Source of the DNA: Cesiribacter andamanensis AMV16
Lineage (GTDB): Bacteria > Bacteroidota > Bacteroidia > Cytophagales > Cyclobacteriaceae
Length of the DNA stretch: 55,344 bases
Assembly (NCBI RefSeq): GCF_000348925.1
Contig: NZ_AODQ01000016.1
Coordinates: forward strand, 46-55,389
Direction of reading: 5' to 3'
Under the pieces are notes generated by a model that saw only the letters and a list, made by a program, of their open reading frames with translations, was not told the origin of the DNA and searched no databases. This document shows, piece after piece, positions 16,552 through 25,408 of the stretch; position 1 is the stretch's first letter; every line of letters starts with the position of its first letter. The translations under genes were made by a program, and so were the position numbers.

Positions 16552-17679
16552 ATGGCAAATAACATAAACCAACGCATTACCTGGGACAAGCTATCCAGGC
16601 GCCCCCTCCAGATCTTTACACTGGTTAAAGGAGAGCGAAATTTTCTCATTCTTATAGCTACCCTCTTTATAGTCTGTGCTTTTGTAACGCCTTTTCCGCA
16701 TGTGGCCATGTGGGTGGGCTTTGCCATTGCCGGCTATTCTGCCATTGCCAACGACAGTATCCAGACCCTGGGTACCTTTATTGCTTCCAACAGCCAGCGC
16801 AAATGGTGGATCCTGTGGCTTTACATGGGCCTTATCTTTGTAGCTACCATGCTCTACAGCTGGCTGGTGTATGATGGCGATGTTAGCTACCAGCGCCTAA
16901 GCTCCAAGGGCTTTGATGAAGCCCCCACGTCGTTTTCATTTCTGCAGCTGGCAGCGCCCATCTTTCTGCTGCTGCTTACCCGGCTGCGGATGCCGGTATC
17001 TACCACCTTTCTGATCCTGAGTGCCTTTGCCACTACCTCAGACGCCATTCTGAGCGTACTGAGTAAAAGTATGGTGGGCTACCTGATTGCCTTTTTTGCG
17101 GCCTTACTGGTCTGGTTTGCCGTAGCCCGCTTTACCAAAAACCTGTTTAAAGGAAAACCCGCCAGCTGGTGGCTGCCGGTGCAGTGGGTCACCAGTGGCG
17201 CCCTGTGGTTTACCTGGCTCTCGCAGGATGCGGCCAACATTGCCATCTTCCTGCCCCGTAGCCTGAGCGTAGAACAGTTCATCGCCTTTACCGGCTACAT
17301 TTTCCTGGGTCTGGGGCTCCTGTTCTATCTTAAAGGAGACAAGATTCAGTCGGTGGTGAGCGAAAAGGCCGGCATTGCCGATATACGGGCGGCTACCATT
17401 GTAGACTTTATCTATGCGCTGCTGCTCTTTTACTTCAAAACGCTGAGCACCATCCCCATGAGCACCACCTGGGTATTCCTGGGCCTGCTGGCAGGACGGG
17501 AGCTGGCCATCAGCATCAGCAAAAAACGGAAGAAGAAAAAATACCGCAGCACCAAGCGCACCATGCGCATGATTGGCAAAGACCTGCTGTATGCCCTTAT
17601 TGGCCTGCTGGTTGCCGTTATCCTGGCGCTTTCCATCAACGCGCAGGTACGGGCCGAGGTATTTGATGCACTCTTCTAA
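16552..17679 (+). CDS. PiT-like polytopic membrane protein, divergent phosphate permease relative
   Basis: A 375-residue membrane protein with about ten hydrophobic segments. It has the repeated layout of the inorganic phosphate transporter (PiT) family but with degraded signatures. The first repeat has AIANDSIQ at residues 64-71 where PiT has GANDxxN, followed by PVSTTF at 148-153. The second repeat has SQDAAN at 224-229, followed by PMSTTW at 302-307. A basic stretch (KKRKKKKYRSTKR) precedes the last helix. Whether it moves phosphate is unknown because both GAND boxes are altered; it could be a transporter for another anion or a sensor. It diverges from the Na/Pi cotransporter at 16204 and ends in a clear terminator. 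Confidence 0.65.
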   Translation: MANNINQRITWDKLSRRPLQIFTLVKGERNFLILIATLFIVCAFVTPFPHVAMWVGFAIAGYSAIANDSIQTLGTFIASNSQRKWWILWLYMGLIFVATMLYSWLVYDGDVSYQRLSSKGFDEAPTSFSFLQLAAPIFLLLLTRLRMPVSTTFLILSAFATTSDAILSVLSKSMVGYLIAFFAALLVWFAVARFTKNLFKGKPASWWLPVQWVTSGALWFTWLSQDAANIAIFLPRSLSVEQFIAFTGYIFLGLGLLFYLKGDKIQSVVSEKAGIADIRAATIVDFIYALLLFYFKTLSTIPMSTTWVFLGLLAGRELAISISKKRKKKKYRSTKRTMRMIGKDLLYALIGLLVAVILALSINAQVRAEVFDALF

Positions 17680-17701
17680 CAGAGGGTACTGAACTTTCTT
17701 A

Positions 17702-17732
17702 AAAGCTGTTTCTTCCCGTAGGAAACAGCTTT
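17702..17732 (+). terminator. Intrinsic terminator of the PiT-like gene
   Basis: An 11-bp stem (AAAGCTGTTTC / GAAACAGCTTT, loop of nine) followed by a run of T, 22 bp after the stop codon. Confidence 0.85.
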
Positions 17733-17751
17733 TTTTGTGCCTATCAACAGA

Positions 17752-17779
17752 AGGGGGCAGCCCCGAAAGACTGCCCCCT
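17752..17779 (-). terminator. Probable terminator of the M20 amidohydrolase gene
   Basis: A 9-bp perfect GC-rich stem (AGGGGGCAG / CTGCCCCCT) lies 30 bp downstream of the minus-strand stop. The T tail on that strand is weak (TCTGTTG), so termination may be inefficient. Confidence 0.5.
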
Positions 17780-17808
17780 GACTACAGTATGTATAGAGTA
17801 CCCGCCCC

Positions 17809-18999
17809 TTAGCTGCCAAGCTGCCGCAGGGCAATCCAGGCCATCAGGCCCGCACCAATGGGCAGGGCCGCTTCATCTATATCAAAGGTAGGGGTATGTA
17901 CCGAGGCCGTGATACCCCTAGCCTCATTGCGGGTACCCAGGCGGTAAAAGCAGGCATCTACTTCATGGGAGTAATAGCTGAAATCTTCGGCTGCCATCCA
18001 GAGGTCCAGGTCTACTACATTCTCTTCGCCCAGGTATTCCACGGCCGCCGCCCGGGCCTGCCGGGTCAGCTCTGGCTCATTCACCAGGTAGGGGTAGCCT
18101 ATGCGGATCTCAAACTCACAGCTGCCGCCCATGCCTTCGGCAATGCTTTCGGCCATTTTCTTCATGCGCTTGTGGGCTTCGGCCCGCCACTTCTCGTCCA
18201 TGGTACGGAAGGTGCCCTCCAGCTTTACTTCATTGGGAATTACATTGGTAGCGCCATTGGCAATCACCTTCCCAAAGGAGAGTACGGAGGGCACCTTGGG
18301 GTTGGCAAAGCGGCTTACAATCTGCTGCAGCGCTACCAGGATATGGGCCGATATCAGCACCGGATCAATGTTATGCTCGGGCATGGCGCCATGGCCTCCC
18401 TTACCCTTTACTGTTACATACAGCTCATCGGCCGAGGCCATGTACATGCCCTCCCGAAAGCCTACTTTTCCTACCGGGATCAGCGGCATCACATGCTGCC
18501 CTACAATGGCGGCGGGCTCGGGATTTTTGAGCACCCCCTCCCGGATCATGTGCGAAGCACCGCCGGGAGCTACTTCTTCTCCTGGCTGAAAGATCAGGCG
18601 CACGGTTCCCTCGAATTGGTCTTTGAGTGAATTCAGGATGCGGGCAGCACCCAGCAGGGAGGTGGTGTGCACATCATGTCCGCAGGCATGCATCACCCCC
18701 TGCCGGGTAGAGCGGTAAGGCACTTCATTGGCCTCCAGTATGGGCAGGGCATCCATATCGCCCCGCAGGGCAATGAGCTTTTTGCCCGGGTTTTTTCCTG
18801 CTATGGTACCAACCACCCCCGTATTGGCTACCGGCGCCTGAAAGGGAATGCCCCAGCTTTTTAGGCGCTCCTGTACAAAAGCAGCCGTTTCAAACTCCTG
18901 AAAGGAGAGTTCGGGGTGGGCATGAAGGTGGCGGCGATCGGCCACCAGATCCTGCTCATACTGGGCAGCCAGGGCTTTTACGCGCTGCAGTAGTTCCAT
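17809..18999 (-). CDS. M20-family metallopeptidase / N-acyl-amino-acid amidohydrolase
   Basis: A 396-residue dinuclear metal hydrolase of the M20D (amidohydrolase, IAA-amino acid hydrolase-like) group. Motifs in order: RRHLHAHPELSFQEFET near the N-terminus, LRGDMDALPI, MHACGHDVHTTSLLGAA with metal-binding Cys and His, the FQPGEEVAPGG stretch holding the catalytic Glu pair, then VTVKGKGGHGAMPEHNIDP in the dimerization domain, and AAEDFSYY near the end. No signal peptide is seen, so it is cytoplasmic. The exact N-acyl substrate cannot be told from sequence. It is flanked by its own terminator and lies 65 bp from the SPOR lipoprotein gene, which is transcribed in the same direction. Confidence 0.92.
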   Translation of the reverse strand: MELLQRVKALAAQYEQDLVADRRHLHAHPELSFQEFETAAFVQERLKSWGIPFQAPVANTGVVGTIAGKNPGKKLIALRGDMDALPILEANEVPYRSTRQGVMHACGHDVHTTSLLGAARILNSLKDQFEGTVRLIFQPGEEVAPGGASHMIREGVLKNPEPAAIVGQHVMPLIPVGKVGFREGMYMASADELYVTVKGKGGHGAMPEHNIDPVLISAHILVALQQIVSRFANPKVPSVLSFGKVIANGATNVIPNEVKLEGTFRTMDEKWRAEAHKRMKKMAESIAEGMGGSCEFEIRIGYPYLVNEPELTRQARAAAVEYLGEENVVDLDLWMAAEDFSYYSHEVDACFYRLGTRNEARGITASVHTPTFDIDEAALPIGAGLMAWIALRQLGS

Positions 19000-19064
19000 A
19001 GATGTGCGGGTTAGGGTATTGCTAAATGAAAACAGCAGCTGTTGGGCTGCTGTCTGTAAGAGGT

Positions 19065-19607
19065 TTAGTCGTTGATCTGGATCCGGTCCGGAATGATCAA
19101 TGCATTGGGAAATTCGCTGCGCAGGTCGGCATACATCTGCTGGGCCTCCAGCCGGTCTACAAACTTGCCTACAAACACCCGGTAGTTGGGCTGCACAAAG
19201 CGAATTTCGGGCCGGGCATCGGGCAGGGCCATGTACACCTGGCGCTGGGCCATGTTGGCCGCTTCCCTGCTGGTGCCCAGATAGACCTGTATGGTAAAGC
19301 CCGGCACTGATTTTATCTTGCGGTTTTCTTCGGCAGAGGCCGTCAGCAGGTTATCCAGCTGGCTGGTTACATCACGGCGGGCCAGCACGGTACCGGTGGT
19401 AGTACCCGTAGGCTGCTCGGCCGAGGGTTGGGCAGGTGTAGGCGTGGCATCAGCTACTTTAAATTCTTCTCCACGGCGTAGGCCGGACAGATCTTCGGTA
19501 TAGGAGATCTGCTGAGGCGACTGTCCCGGGCCGGCACAGCTAAAGTACAGGCCCAGCATCATAAACCACATCATACTATATCGTTTGGGCAGGCGGAATT
19601 GTCTCAT
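19065..19607 (-). CDS. SPOR-domain lipoprotein
   Basis: A 180-residue predicted lipoprotein. With the ATG at 19607 the N-terminus is MRQFRLPKRY, a hydrophobic stretch and a lipobox ending in YFSC; the frame is open from further upstream (19631) but that start would spoil the signal. A low-complexity Thr/Pro linker follows. The last 75 residues (PGFTIQVYLGTSREAANMA..., then YRVFVGKFVDRLEAQQMYADL) form a SPOR fold, which in other bacteria binds denuded peptidoglycan at division sites. Outer-membrane-anchored peptidoglycan contact is the likely role, by family analogy. Confidence 0.8.
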   Translation of the reverse strand: MRQFRLPKRYSMMWFMMLGLYFSCAGPGQSPQQISYTEDLSGLRRGEEFKVADATPTPAQPSAEQPTGTTTGTVLARRDVTSQLDNLLTASAEENRKIKSVPGFTIQVYLGTSREAANMAQRQVYMALPDARPEIRFVQPNYRVFVGKFVDRLEAQQMYADLRSEFPNALIIPDRIQIND

Positions 19608-19686
19608 AACGGAAAAGGTCTGGAGGCACATATAAAAAACGTAGCTAGTATAGCGTAAATTTTTTAGCAGGGTTAGCCTCCGTAAG

Positions 19687-19713
19687 AAAAAACCGCAGAA
19701 TGCCTGCGGTTTT
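19687..19713 (-). terminator. Intrinsic terminator of secA
   Basis: A 10-bp stem (AAAACCGCAG / CTGCGGTTTT, loop AATGC) whose minus-strand reading runs into a T tract, 13 bp after the secA stop codon. Confidence 0.85.
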
Positions 19714-19725
19714 CCCCAACAGGAA

Positions 19726-22700
19726 TTAGTCTTCGGTTTCTATGATTACGCAGCGGCTGGCTTTAATGTCTTCCTCTACGAGCTTGAACTTTACATTTTT
19801 CTTGATAGAACCATCAGCATACTGCACGCTTACCCGATCATTGCGGCCGGCCACCTTGGCAGATTTTACCGGGGCAACCTTCTGGGCCGTTTGGGTAGCA
19901 GCCCCCTGGGGCACGCCCCCTCCTCCACTCACCAGCGACTCACTTTCTTCCTTCTTCTCCTGAAGGCGCTGCTGTTGCTGGCGCATGCGCTGCATTTGCG
20001 CTTCCTGCACCATGTTGGGTTCCCGCATGGGCAGGTTGGCCTTGATCAGGAAGGAGATGGTTTCCTCATTTACCCGGCCTATGAAGCGCTTGAACAGCTC
20101 AAAGGCCTCAAATTTATAGATCAGCAAGGGGTCTTTCTGCTCGTACACTGCATTCTGCACCGATTGCTTCAGGTCGTCCATATCCCGCAGGTGGTCTTTC
20201 CAGAGCATGTCAATGATGGAGAGGGTAATGGCCTTCTCCATAGAAAGGATCAGCTCCTGTCCCTCTGTGCTCAGGGTGCGTTCCAGGCCGGCCTCTACGC
20301 CTATTTGGCGCTTGCCATCGGTAAAGGGCACCACAATGTTCTTCACCAGGGCACCGCGCTCTTCCTGCACCTGTTTGATAACCGGCAGGGCCTGCTCGGC
20401 AATGCGCTGGTTCTTGGCATTGTAGTGGGCATAGGCCTTGTTGTAGAGGTTCTCGGCCAGTGTGGCTGCGTTTCCTTTGCGGAAGCTCTGCTCATCCAGC
20501 TGGTAATCAAAGCCCAGGATGCCCAGCACGTTCAGCTTCAGGTTGTCGTAATCATCGGCTCCCTTGGCATTCTGGATCAGGTCTTCGCTTACCTGATAGA
20601 GCATATTCATGATGTCCAGCTGCAGACGCTCGCCATAGAGGGCGTTTTTGCGCCGGCGGTAGATCACCTCCCGCTGCGAGTTCATCACATCATCATACTC
20701 CAGCAGGCGCTTGCGCATGGCAAAGTTGTTCTCCTCTACCTTCTTCTGGGCGCGCTCAATGGATTTGGTGATCATGGAATGCTGGATCACCTCCCCTTCT
20801 TCATAGCCCATGCGGTCCATCAGGCGGGCAATGCGGTCGGAGCCGAACAGGCGCATCAGGTTATCTTCCAGTGACACAAAAAACTGGCTGGAGCCGGGGT
20901 CACCCTGACGGCCGGAGCGGCCGCGCAGCTGGCGGTCTACCCGCCGCGACTCGTGGCGCTCGGTACCAATAATGGCCAGACCCCCTGCCGCTTTAGACTC
21001 GGGCGCCAGCTTAATGTCGGTACCACGGCCGGCCATGTTGGTGGCAATGGTAACGGTGCCCGGCTTACCGGCTTCGGCTACAATTTCGGCTTCGCGCTGG
21101 TGCTGTTTGGCGTTGAGTACCTGATGGGGAATGTTGCGCAGCTTGAGCATGCGGCTAAGCAGCTCGGAAATTTCTACCGAAGTAGTACCCACCAGAATGG
21201 GGCGGCCGGCATTGCGCAGCTCTTCCACTTCTTTGGCTACGGCATTGAATTTCTCGCGGGTGGTTTTGTATACCAGGTCCTCGCGGTCGTCCCGCACAAT
21301 GGGGCGATTGGTGGGGATCACCACCACATCCAGCTTATAGATATCCCAGAACTCGCCGGCTTCGGTTTCGGCCGTACCGGTCATACCGGCCAGCTTATGG
21401 TACATCCGGAAGTAGTTCTGCAGGGTAATGGTGGCATAGGTTTGGGTGGCATCTTCCACCTTTACATTTTCCTTTGCCTCAATGGCCTGGTGCAGACCAT
21501 CGGAATAGCGGCGGCCTTCCATTACCCGGCCGGTCTGCTCATCCACAATCTTGATCTTGCCCTCCTGAATGATGTACTCGGTATCTTTCTCAAAGAGTGA
21601 GTAGGCCTTCAGCAGCTGGTTAACCGTATGGATGCGCTGCGATTTGGTACCGTAATCTTTGATAAGGGTATCTTTTTGTGTCAGCTTCTCCTCATCGCTC
21701 AGGCTGGTGTTATGCTCCAGCTTGGCAATTTCGGTGCCGATATCAGGCATAATGAAGAAGTGCGGATCTTCGCCGGCGCCGGTGATCAGGTCAATGCCTT
21801 TTTCGGTCAGCTCAATGGTATTGTGCTTCTCATCAATGGTAAAGTACAGCTCCTTGTCGGCCTCGGGCATCATCTTCTGGTTATCGGCCAGATAGACCCC
21901 CTCGGTGCGCTGCAGCACATTGCGGATGCCAGGCTCACTCAGGAATTTGATCAGCGGCTTGTATTTGGGAAATCCTCTGTATGCGCGGAACAGGGCCAGG
22001 CCTGCTTCCTCGCTTTTTACATTTTCGTTCAGTCCTTTTTTAGCTTCCTGCAGCAGGCCGGTCACCAGTTTGCGCTGGGCTTCTACCAGGCGGGCCACGC
22101 GGGGCTTCAGCTCATAGAATTCATGCTCATCGCCGCGGGGCACCGGGCCGGAAATGATCAGGGGGGTACGGGCTTCGTCTACCAGTACGGAGTCTACCTC
22201 ATCCACCATGGCGTAGTGGTGCTTGCGCTGCACCAGATCCTCGGGGCTGCGGGCCATGTTATCGCGCAGGTAGTCAAACCCAAATTCGTTGTTGGTACCG
22301 TAGGTAATGTCGGCACGGTAGGCCTTGCGGCGGGCTTCGCTGTTGGGCTGGTGCTTGTCAATACAGTCGCAGCTCAGGCCGTGGAAGTTAAAGAGGGGTC
22401 CCATCCACTCGGAGTCGCGGCGGGCCAGGTAATCGTTTACCGTTACGATGTGCACCCCGCGGCGGGCCAGGGCATTCAGAAAAGCGGGCAGGGTGGCTAC
22501 CAGGGTTTTACCCTCACCAGTGGCCATCTCGGCAATTTTACCCTGGTGCAGGACTATGCCACCAATCAGCTGCACATCGTAGTGCACCATTTCCCATTTC
22601 ATGAGGCTGCCGGCGGCCATCCACTCGCCCTTCCAGGTAGCGGTGTCGCCCTCTATCTGCACATGGGGGTGGGTGGCGGCATATTCGCGGTCATATTGGG

Positions 22701-23109
22701 TAGCAGTTACCACCAGTTTTCCATTCTCCTTCCAGCGGCGGGCGGTTTCGCGCACCACGGCAAAGGCCTGGGGAAGCACCTCCAGCAGAATTTTTTCCAG
22801 CTCGGTGTTGCGCTCTACCTCAAGTTTATCGATTCTGTTAAAAAGTGCTTCTTTCTGATCGATATCCAGGTTGGGCTGATCGGCTACCTGTTTGTGCAGG
22901 GCTTCCAGCTGATCATCGATGTTGCGCAGGGCGCTGTCAATCGTAGACTGGATTTCCTGGGTGCGGTTGCGCAGGGCGTCGTCAGACAGGCTGCTAAGCT
23001 TTTTGTACTCCTCGTTTACCCGGTCCACCATGGGCAGCACCAGTTTCACATCGCGCTCCGACTTACTGCCTACCAGTTTCTGTATACTCTTGGTTATAAA
23101 ATCTAACAT
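19726..23109 (-). CDS. secA: Preprotein translocase subunit SecA
   Basis: A 1127-residue ATPase motor that drives Sec-dependent export through SecYEG. Walker A is MATGEGKTLVA, the Walker B region is MVDEVDSVLVDEARTPLIISGP split over neighbouring segments, then GTNNEFGFDYLRDNM, NQKMMPEADKELYFTID, QTYATITLQNYFRMY, LAGMTGTAETEAGEF, ATNMAGRGTDIKL and the RQLRGRSGRQGDPGSSQF arginine-finger region. It is longer than the roughly 900 residues of E. coli SecA because of an N-terminal insertion (about residues 50-130) and a longer C-terminus, as usual in Bacteroidota. The C-terminus ends in a basic/beta stretch and lacks the Cys-rich SecB-binding zinc motif. It is monocistronic with its own terminator. 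Confidence 0.98.
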   Translation of the reverse strand: MLDFITKSIQKLVGSKSERDVKLVLPMVDRVNEEYKKLSSLSDDALRNRTQEIQSTIDSALRNIDDQLEALHKQVADQPNLDIDQKEALFNRIDKLEVERNTELEKILLEVLPQAFAVVRETARRWKENGKLVVTATQYDREYAATHPHVQIEGDTATWKGEWMAAGSLMKWEMVHYDVQLIGGIVLHQGKIAEMATGEGKTLVATLPAFLNALARRGVHIVTVNDYLARRDSEWMGPLFNFHGLSCDCIDKHQPNSEARRKAYRADITYGTNNEFGFDYLRDNMARSPEDLVQRKHHYAMVDEVDSVLVDEARTPLIISGPVPRGDEHEFYELKPRVARLVEAQRKLVTGLLQEAKKGLNENVKSEEAGLALFRAYRGFPKYKPLIKFLSEPGIRNVLQRTEGVYLADNQKMMPEADKELYFTIDEKHNTIELTEKGIDLITGAGEDPHFFIMPDIGTEIAKLEHNTSLSDEEKLTQKDTLIKDYGTKSQRIHTVNQLLKAYSLFEKDTEYIIQEGKIKIVDEQTGRVMEGRRYSDGLHQAIEAKENVKVEDATQTYATITLQNYFRMYHKLAGMTGTAETEAGEFWDIYKLDVVVIPTNRPIVRDDREDLVYKTTREKFNAVAKEVEELRNAGRPILVGTTSVEISELLSRMLKLRNIPHQVLNAKQHQREAEIVAEAGKPGTVTIATNMAGRGTDIKLAPESKAAGGLAIIGTERHESRRVDRQLRGRSGRQGDPGSSQFFVSLEDNLMRLFGSDRIARLMDRMGYEEGEVIQHSMITKSIERAQKKVEENNFAMRKRLLEYDDVMNSQREVIYRRRKNALYGERLQLDIMNMLYQVSEDLIQNAKGADDYDNLKLNVLGILGFDYQLDEQSFRKGNAATLAENLYNKAYAHYNAKNQRIAEQALPVIKQVQEERGALVKNIVVPFTDGKRQIGVEAGLERTLSTEGQELILSMEKAITLSIIDMLWKDHLRDMDDLKQSVQNAVYEQKDPLLIYKFEAFELFKRFIGRVNEETISFLIKANLPMREPNMVQEAQMQRMRQQQQRLQEKKEESESLVSGGGGVPQGAATQTAQKVAPVKSAKVAGRNDRVSVQYADGSIKKNVKFKLVEEDIKASRCVIIETED

Positions 23110-23200
23110 ATCAGAAGGTCAATCCCCAATTAAATTACTGCTTTATCTTGTGATCTCTATGGTGCCGGCTCAGGCCCGGGACTATGGGTAAGAGAATCAG

Positions 23201-23208
23201 CAAATATA
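23201..23208 (-). promoter_or_regulatory. Candidate -7 box for secA
   Basis: Minus-strand TATATTTG matches TAnnTTTG and lies about 92 bp upstream of the secA ATG. A TTTG occurs upstream but at 26 bp spacing, so only the -7 element is supported. Confidence 0.35.
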
Positions 23209-23257
23209 ATACCTTATTTAACAGTAGGCCACCCCAAATGGTGCGCCTGCCAGCTTG

Positions 23258-24034
23258 TCAGATATTTATTTCTCCCTTAAACACAAAAGTGGCCGGCCCT
23301 GACAGGTAAATGTCGGTAAACTGATCATTGCCCTTGGTCTTAAAGGCTACCTGCAGCTGGCCGCCGGGGGTCAGCAGCTTTACCGGTGAGCTGTAGCCCA
23401 GGTAGGTGCTGGCCAGCGCCGCTGCGGTTACGCCCGTGCCGCAGGAGAGGGTTTCATCCTCTACCCCCCGCTCATAGGTACGTACGTACAACTTGCCCTC
23501 CTGGGTGGGCTCCACAAAGTTTACATTGGTGCCTTCGGCTTTGTACAGCTCGGAGTTGCGGATCTTGCGGCCCTCTTCCACCACATCCATGGCCGCCAGT
23601 TCTTTCACAAACCGGATGTAGTGAGGTGATCCCGTATTGATGAACATGTCTTCTTCAAACTGCTCTACCTTCTCTACATTGCGCATGCGCAAAAACACCT
23701 GATCCTGCATGATGTAGGCTTCATGAAAGCCATCAATGGCCTTAAATTCGGCATTGTCGCCCACCATGCCCAGGTAGTTGGCAAAGCTTACGGCACAGCG
23801 GCTGCCATTGCCGCAAAAGCTCTTGGAACCGTCTGAGTTGAAATAGATCATCTCAAAATCGGTCTCCTGGCTGTTTTCAATCAGGATGAGCCCATCGGCC
23901 CCAATACCATAGCGGCGGTGGCAGAGCTGCTTCACCAGCGCAAGGTCGGTTTTATCCACTACCTCCTGCCGGTTATCGATCATGATAAAATCGTTGCCGG
24001 TACCCTGGTATTTATAAAAGTGTATTACAGCCAT
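23258..24034 (-). CDS. dapF: Diaminopimelate epimerase
   Basis: A 258-residue PLP-independent epimerase converting LL- to meso-diaminopimelate for lysine and peptidoglycan synthesis. The two catalytic cysteines are visible: Cys74 in FCGNGSRC and Cys198 in LSCGTGVTA. Other landmarks are YQGTGNDFIMID near the N-terminus and NTGSPHYIRFV in the middle. The frame extends upstream to a GTG at 24067, but the ATG at 24034 gives the standard N-terminus. It lies 148 bp upstream of secA in the same direction but a separate -7 box for secA is present, so they are probably separate units. Confidence 0.95.
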   Translation of the reverse strand: MAVIHFYKYQGTGNDFIMIDNRQEVVDKTDLALVKQLCHRRYGIGADGLILIENSQETDFEMIYFNSDGSKSFCGNGSRCAVSFANYLGMVGDNAEFKAIDGFHEAYIMQDQVFLRMRNVEKVEQFEEDMFINTGSPHYIRFVKELAAMDVVEEGRKIRNSELYKAEGTNVNFVEPTQEGKLYVRTYERGVEDETLSCGTGVTAAALASTYLGYSSPVKLLTPGGQLQVAFKTKGNDQFTDIYLSGPATFVFKGEINI

Positions 24035-24090
24035 AGGATGGTCACTACTAAAGGCCTGCACCTCCACTCGGAAAACAGGCCAGTTCGCTG

Positions 24091-24098
24091 CAAAGATA
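24091..24098 (-). promoter_or_regulatory. Candidate -7 box for dapF
   Basis: Minus-strand TATCTTTG matches TAnnTTTG and is 57 bp upstream of the dapF ATG at 24034. It sits just downstream of the protease gene's terminator; no clear -33 box. Confidence 0.45.
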
Positions 24099-24108
24099 AT
24101 AAAACAAG

Positions 24109-24134
24109 ATAGCCGCTCCCGTAGGAGCGGCTAT
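24109..24134 (-). terminator. Intrinsic terminator of the subtilisin-like gene
   Basis: An 11-bp stem (ATAGCCGCTCC / GGAGCGGCTAT, loop CGTA) followed on the minus strand by CTTGTTTTATT, 30 bp after the protease stop codon. Confidence 0.75.
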
Positions 24135-24163
24135 TTATTAGTGGATCAGGGATGTAAATCTGC

Positions 24164-25408
24164 TTAGCGACGTGCCAGGCGATCGGCATTTCCGTCGGGA
24201 TCGCCCGTTACATAGCCTCTGGTGTTTACCGTACCACTGTTTACCAGCATGATGCCGGCTACGTGTGGCGTGGCCATGGAAGTACCGCTAATGGTTCTGT
24301 ACCCGCCATTGAGCCAGGTAGAGTAGATGCTTACGCCCGGAGCGCAAAAGTCAATGGGCGGGTTGGCATAGTTGGAGAAAGAAGCAAAGCGGTCGTTGCT
24401 GTCATGGGCCGAAACGGTGCGGATGCGGCTGCCATTGGCACGTGCCGGCGATACGTTATTGGCATTTTGTGACTCGTTACCGGCAGCTACGGCAAACCAG
24501 ATGCCCTGGTTAGAGGCATTGATCACCGCCTGATCCAGCGTGCTATAGGCGCCACCACCCAGGCTCATGTTGGCCACATCACCGGAGTAGGCATTGCGGC
24601 TTACCCAATCCACACCGGACAGAATGCCTGACATGGAGCCACTGCCCTGTGCATTCAGTACCCGTACCGATACCACGGTAGCACCGGCCGCTACGCCTAC
24701 TACCCCTATGGTATTGTTCTTGGCCGCAATGGTGCCGGCTACGTGGGTGCCATGGCCATTCTGGTCATCGGCCGTACCGCCTACAAATGAGCGGCTGTAG
24801 CTGGTGTTCACATTCAGGTCTGGGTGGTCCAGGTCAATGCCGGTGTCCAGTACCCAGGCCCAGTAGTAGCCATTGGCATAATTAACAGCACCGCCTACCC
24901 GGCTAATGCCCCAGGGGGTAGACTGCGCCTGTACGCTGGCATTCTCGGCTGGCTGGCTTTTTACCTGATTGAGCTCCACGCGCATGTCGGCCTCTATACG
25001 GTCTACCCGATCATCGAGCTTCAGGGAGGCTACTTCTTCTTTAGAAAGAGTAGCGGCAAAGCCGGCCAGGGTAGCGCTGTACACATGCTTGAGGTTTTCG
25101 GCGCCGATGCTGTGCTTGCGCAGAATAGCATCTACCCCTTCGCTTACTTTGCGGTGATTGGCTTCAAAGGCTTCTGCCTTATCTTCCCGACTGGCAAAAG
25201 ATTTGTCGCGTAATTGGCGGGCAGAGTTAGTACCATCCTCCTTCAAAACCACGATGTAGCTGCCTTCAATAATGGCCGCATTTTGCTGAGCATCCTGTAT
25301 GTCCTGATCAAGGGCTTGTTCCTGATCGGTATTACAGGCAGAAGTGGCGAGGAGAGCGCCCAGGCACAGACCGGCCACGGCTCTCATTGAAAAATGAGTG
25401 TTGAACAT
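24164..25408 (-). CDS. Subtilisin-like (S8) serine protease lipoprotein with I9 propeptide
   Basis: A 414-residue secreted protease. The N-terminus has a signal sequence with lipobox ATSAC near residue 25, so it is lipid-anchored. Residues about 45-130 match an inhibitor I9 propeptide (GSYIVVLKEDGTNS ... DRVDRIEADMRV). The S8 domain has its catalytic triad in order: Asp in WVLDTGIDLDHPDL, His in NGHGTHVAGTI and Ser in SGTSMATPHVAG; the oxyanion Asn is in AAGNES. It resembles proteinase K-type subtilases. The frame is open upstream to 25468; ATG at 25408 or 25387 are both possible and the longer is given. It has no T9SS tail or P domain. Upstream lies a 460-bp AT-rich region. Confidence 0.92.
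   Translation of the reverse strand: MFNTHFSMRAVAGLCLGALLATSACNTDQEQALDQDIQDAQQNAAIIEGSYIVVLKEDGTNSARQLRDKSFASREDKAEAFEANHRKVSEGVDAILRKHSIGAENLKHVYSATLAGFAATLSKEEVASLKLDDRVDRIEADMRVELNQVKSQPAENASVQAQSTPWGISRVGGAVNYANGYYWAWVLDTGIDLDHPDLNVNTSYSRSFVGGTADDQNGHGTHVAGTIAAKNNTIGVVGVAAGATVVSVRVLNAQGSGSMSGILSGVDWVSRNAYSGDVANMSLGGGAYSTLDQAVINASNQGIWFAVAAGNESQNANNVSPARANGSRIRTVSAHDSNDRFASFSNYANPPIDFCAPGVSIYSTWLNGGYRTISGTSMATPHVAGIMLVNSGTVNTRGYVTGDPDGNADRLARR

Noticed and set aside
21628-23106. A 492-codon open frame on the plus strand opposite secA
   Set aside because: It is the mirror of a real GC-rich gene with strong secA motifs on the other strand; no family motif of its own.
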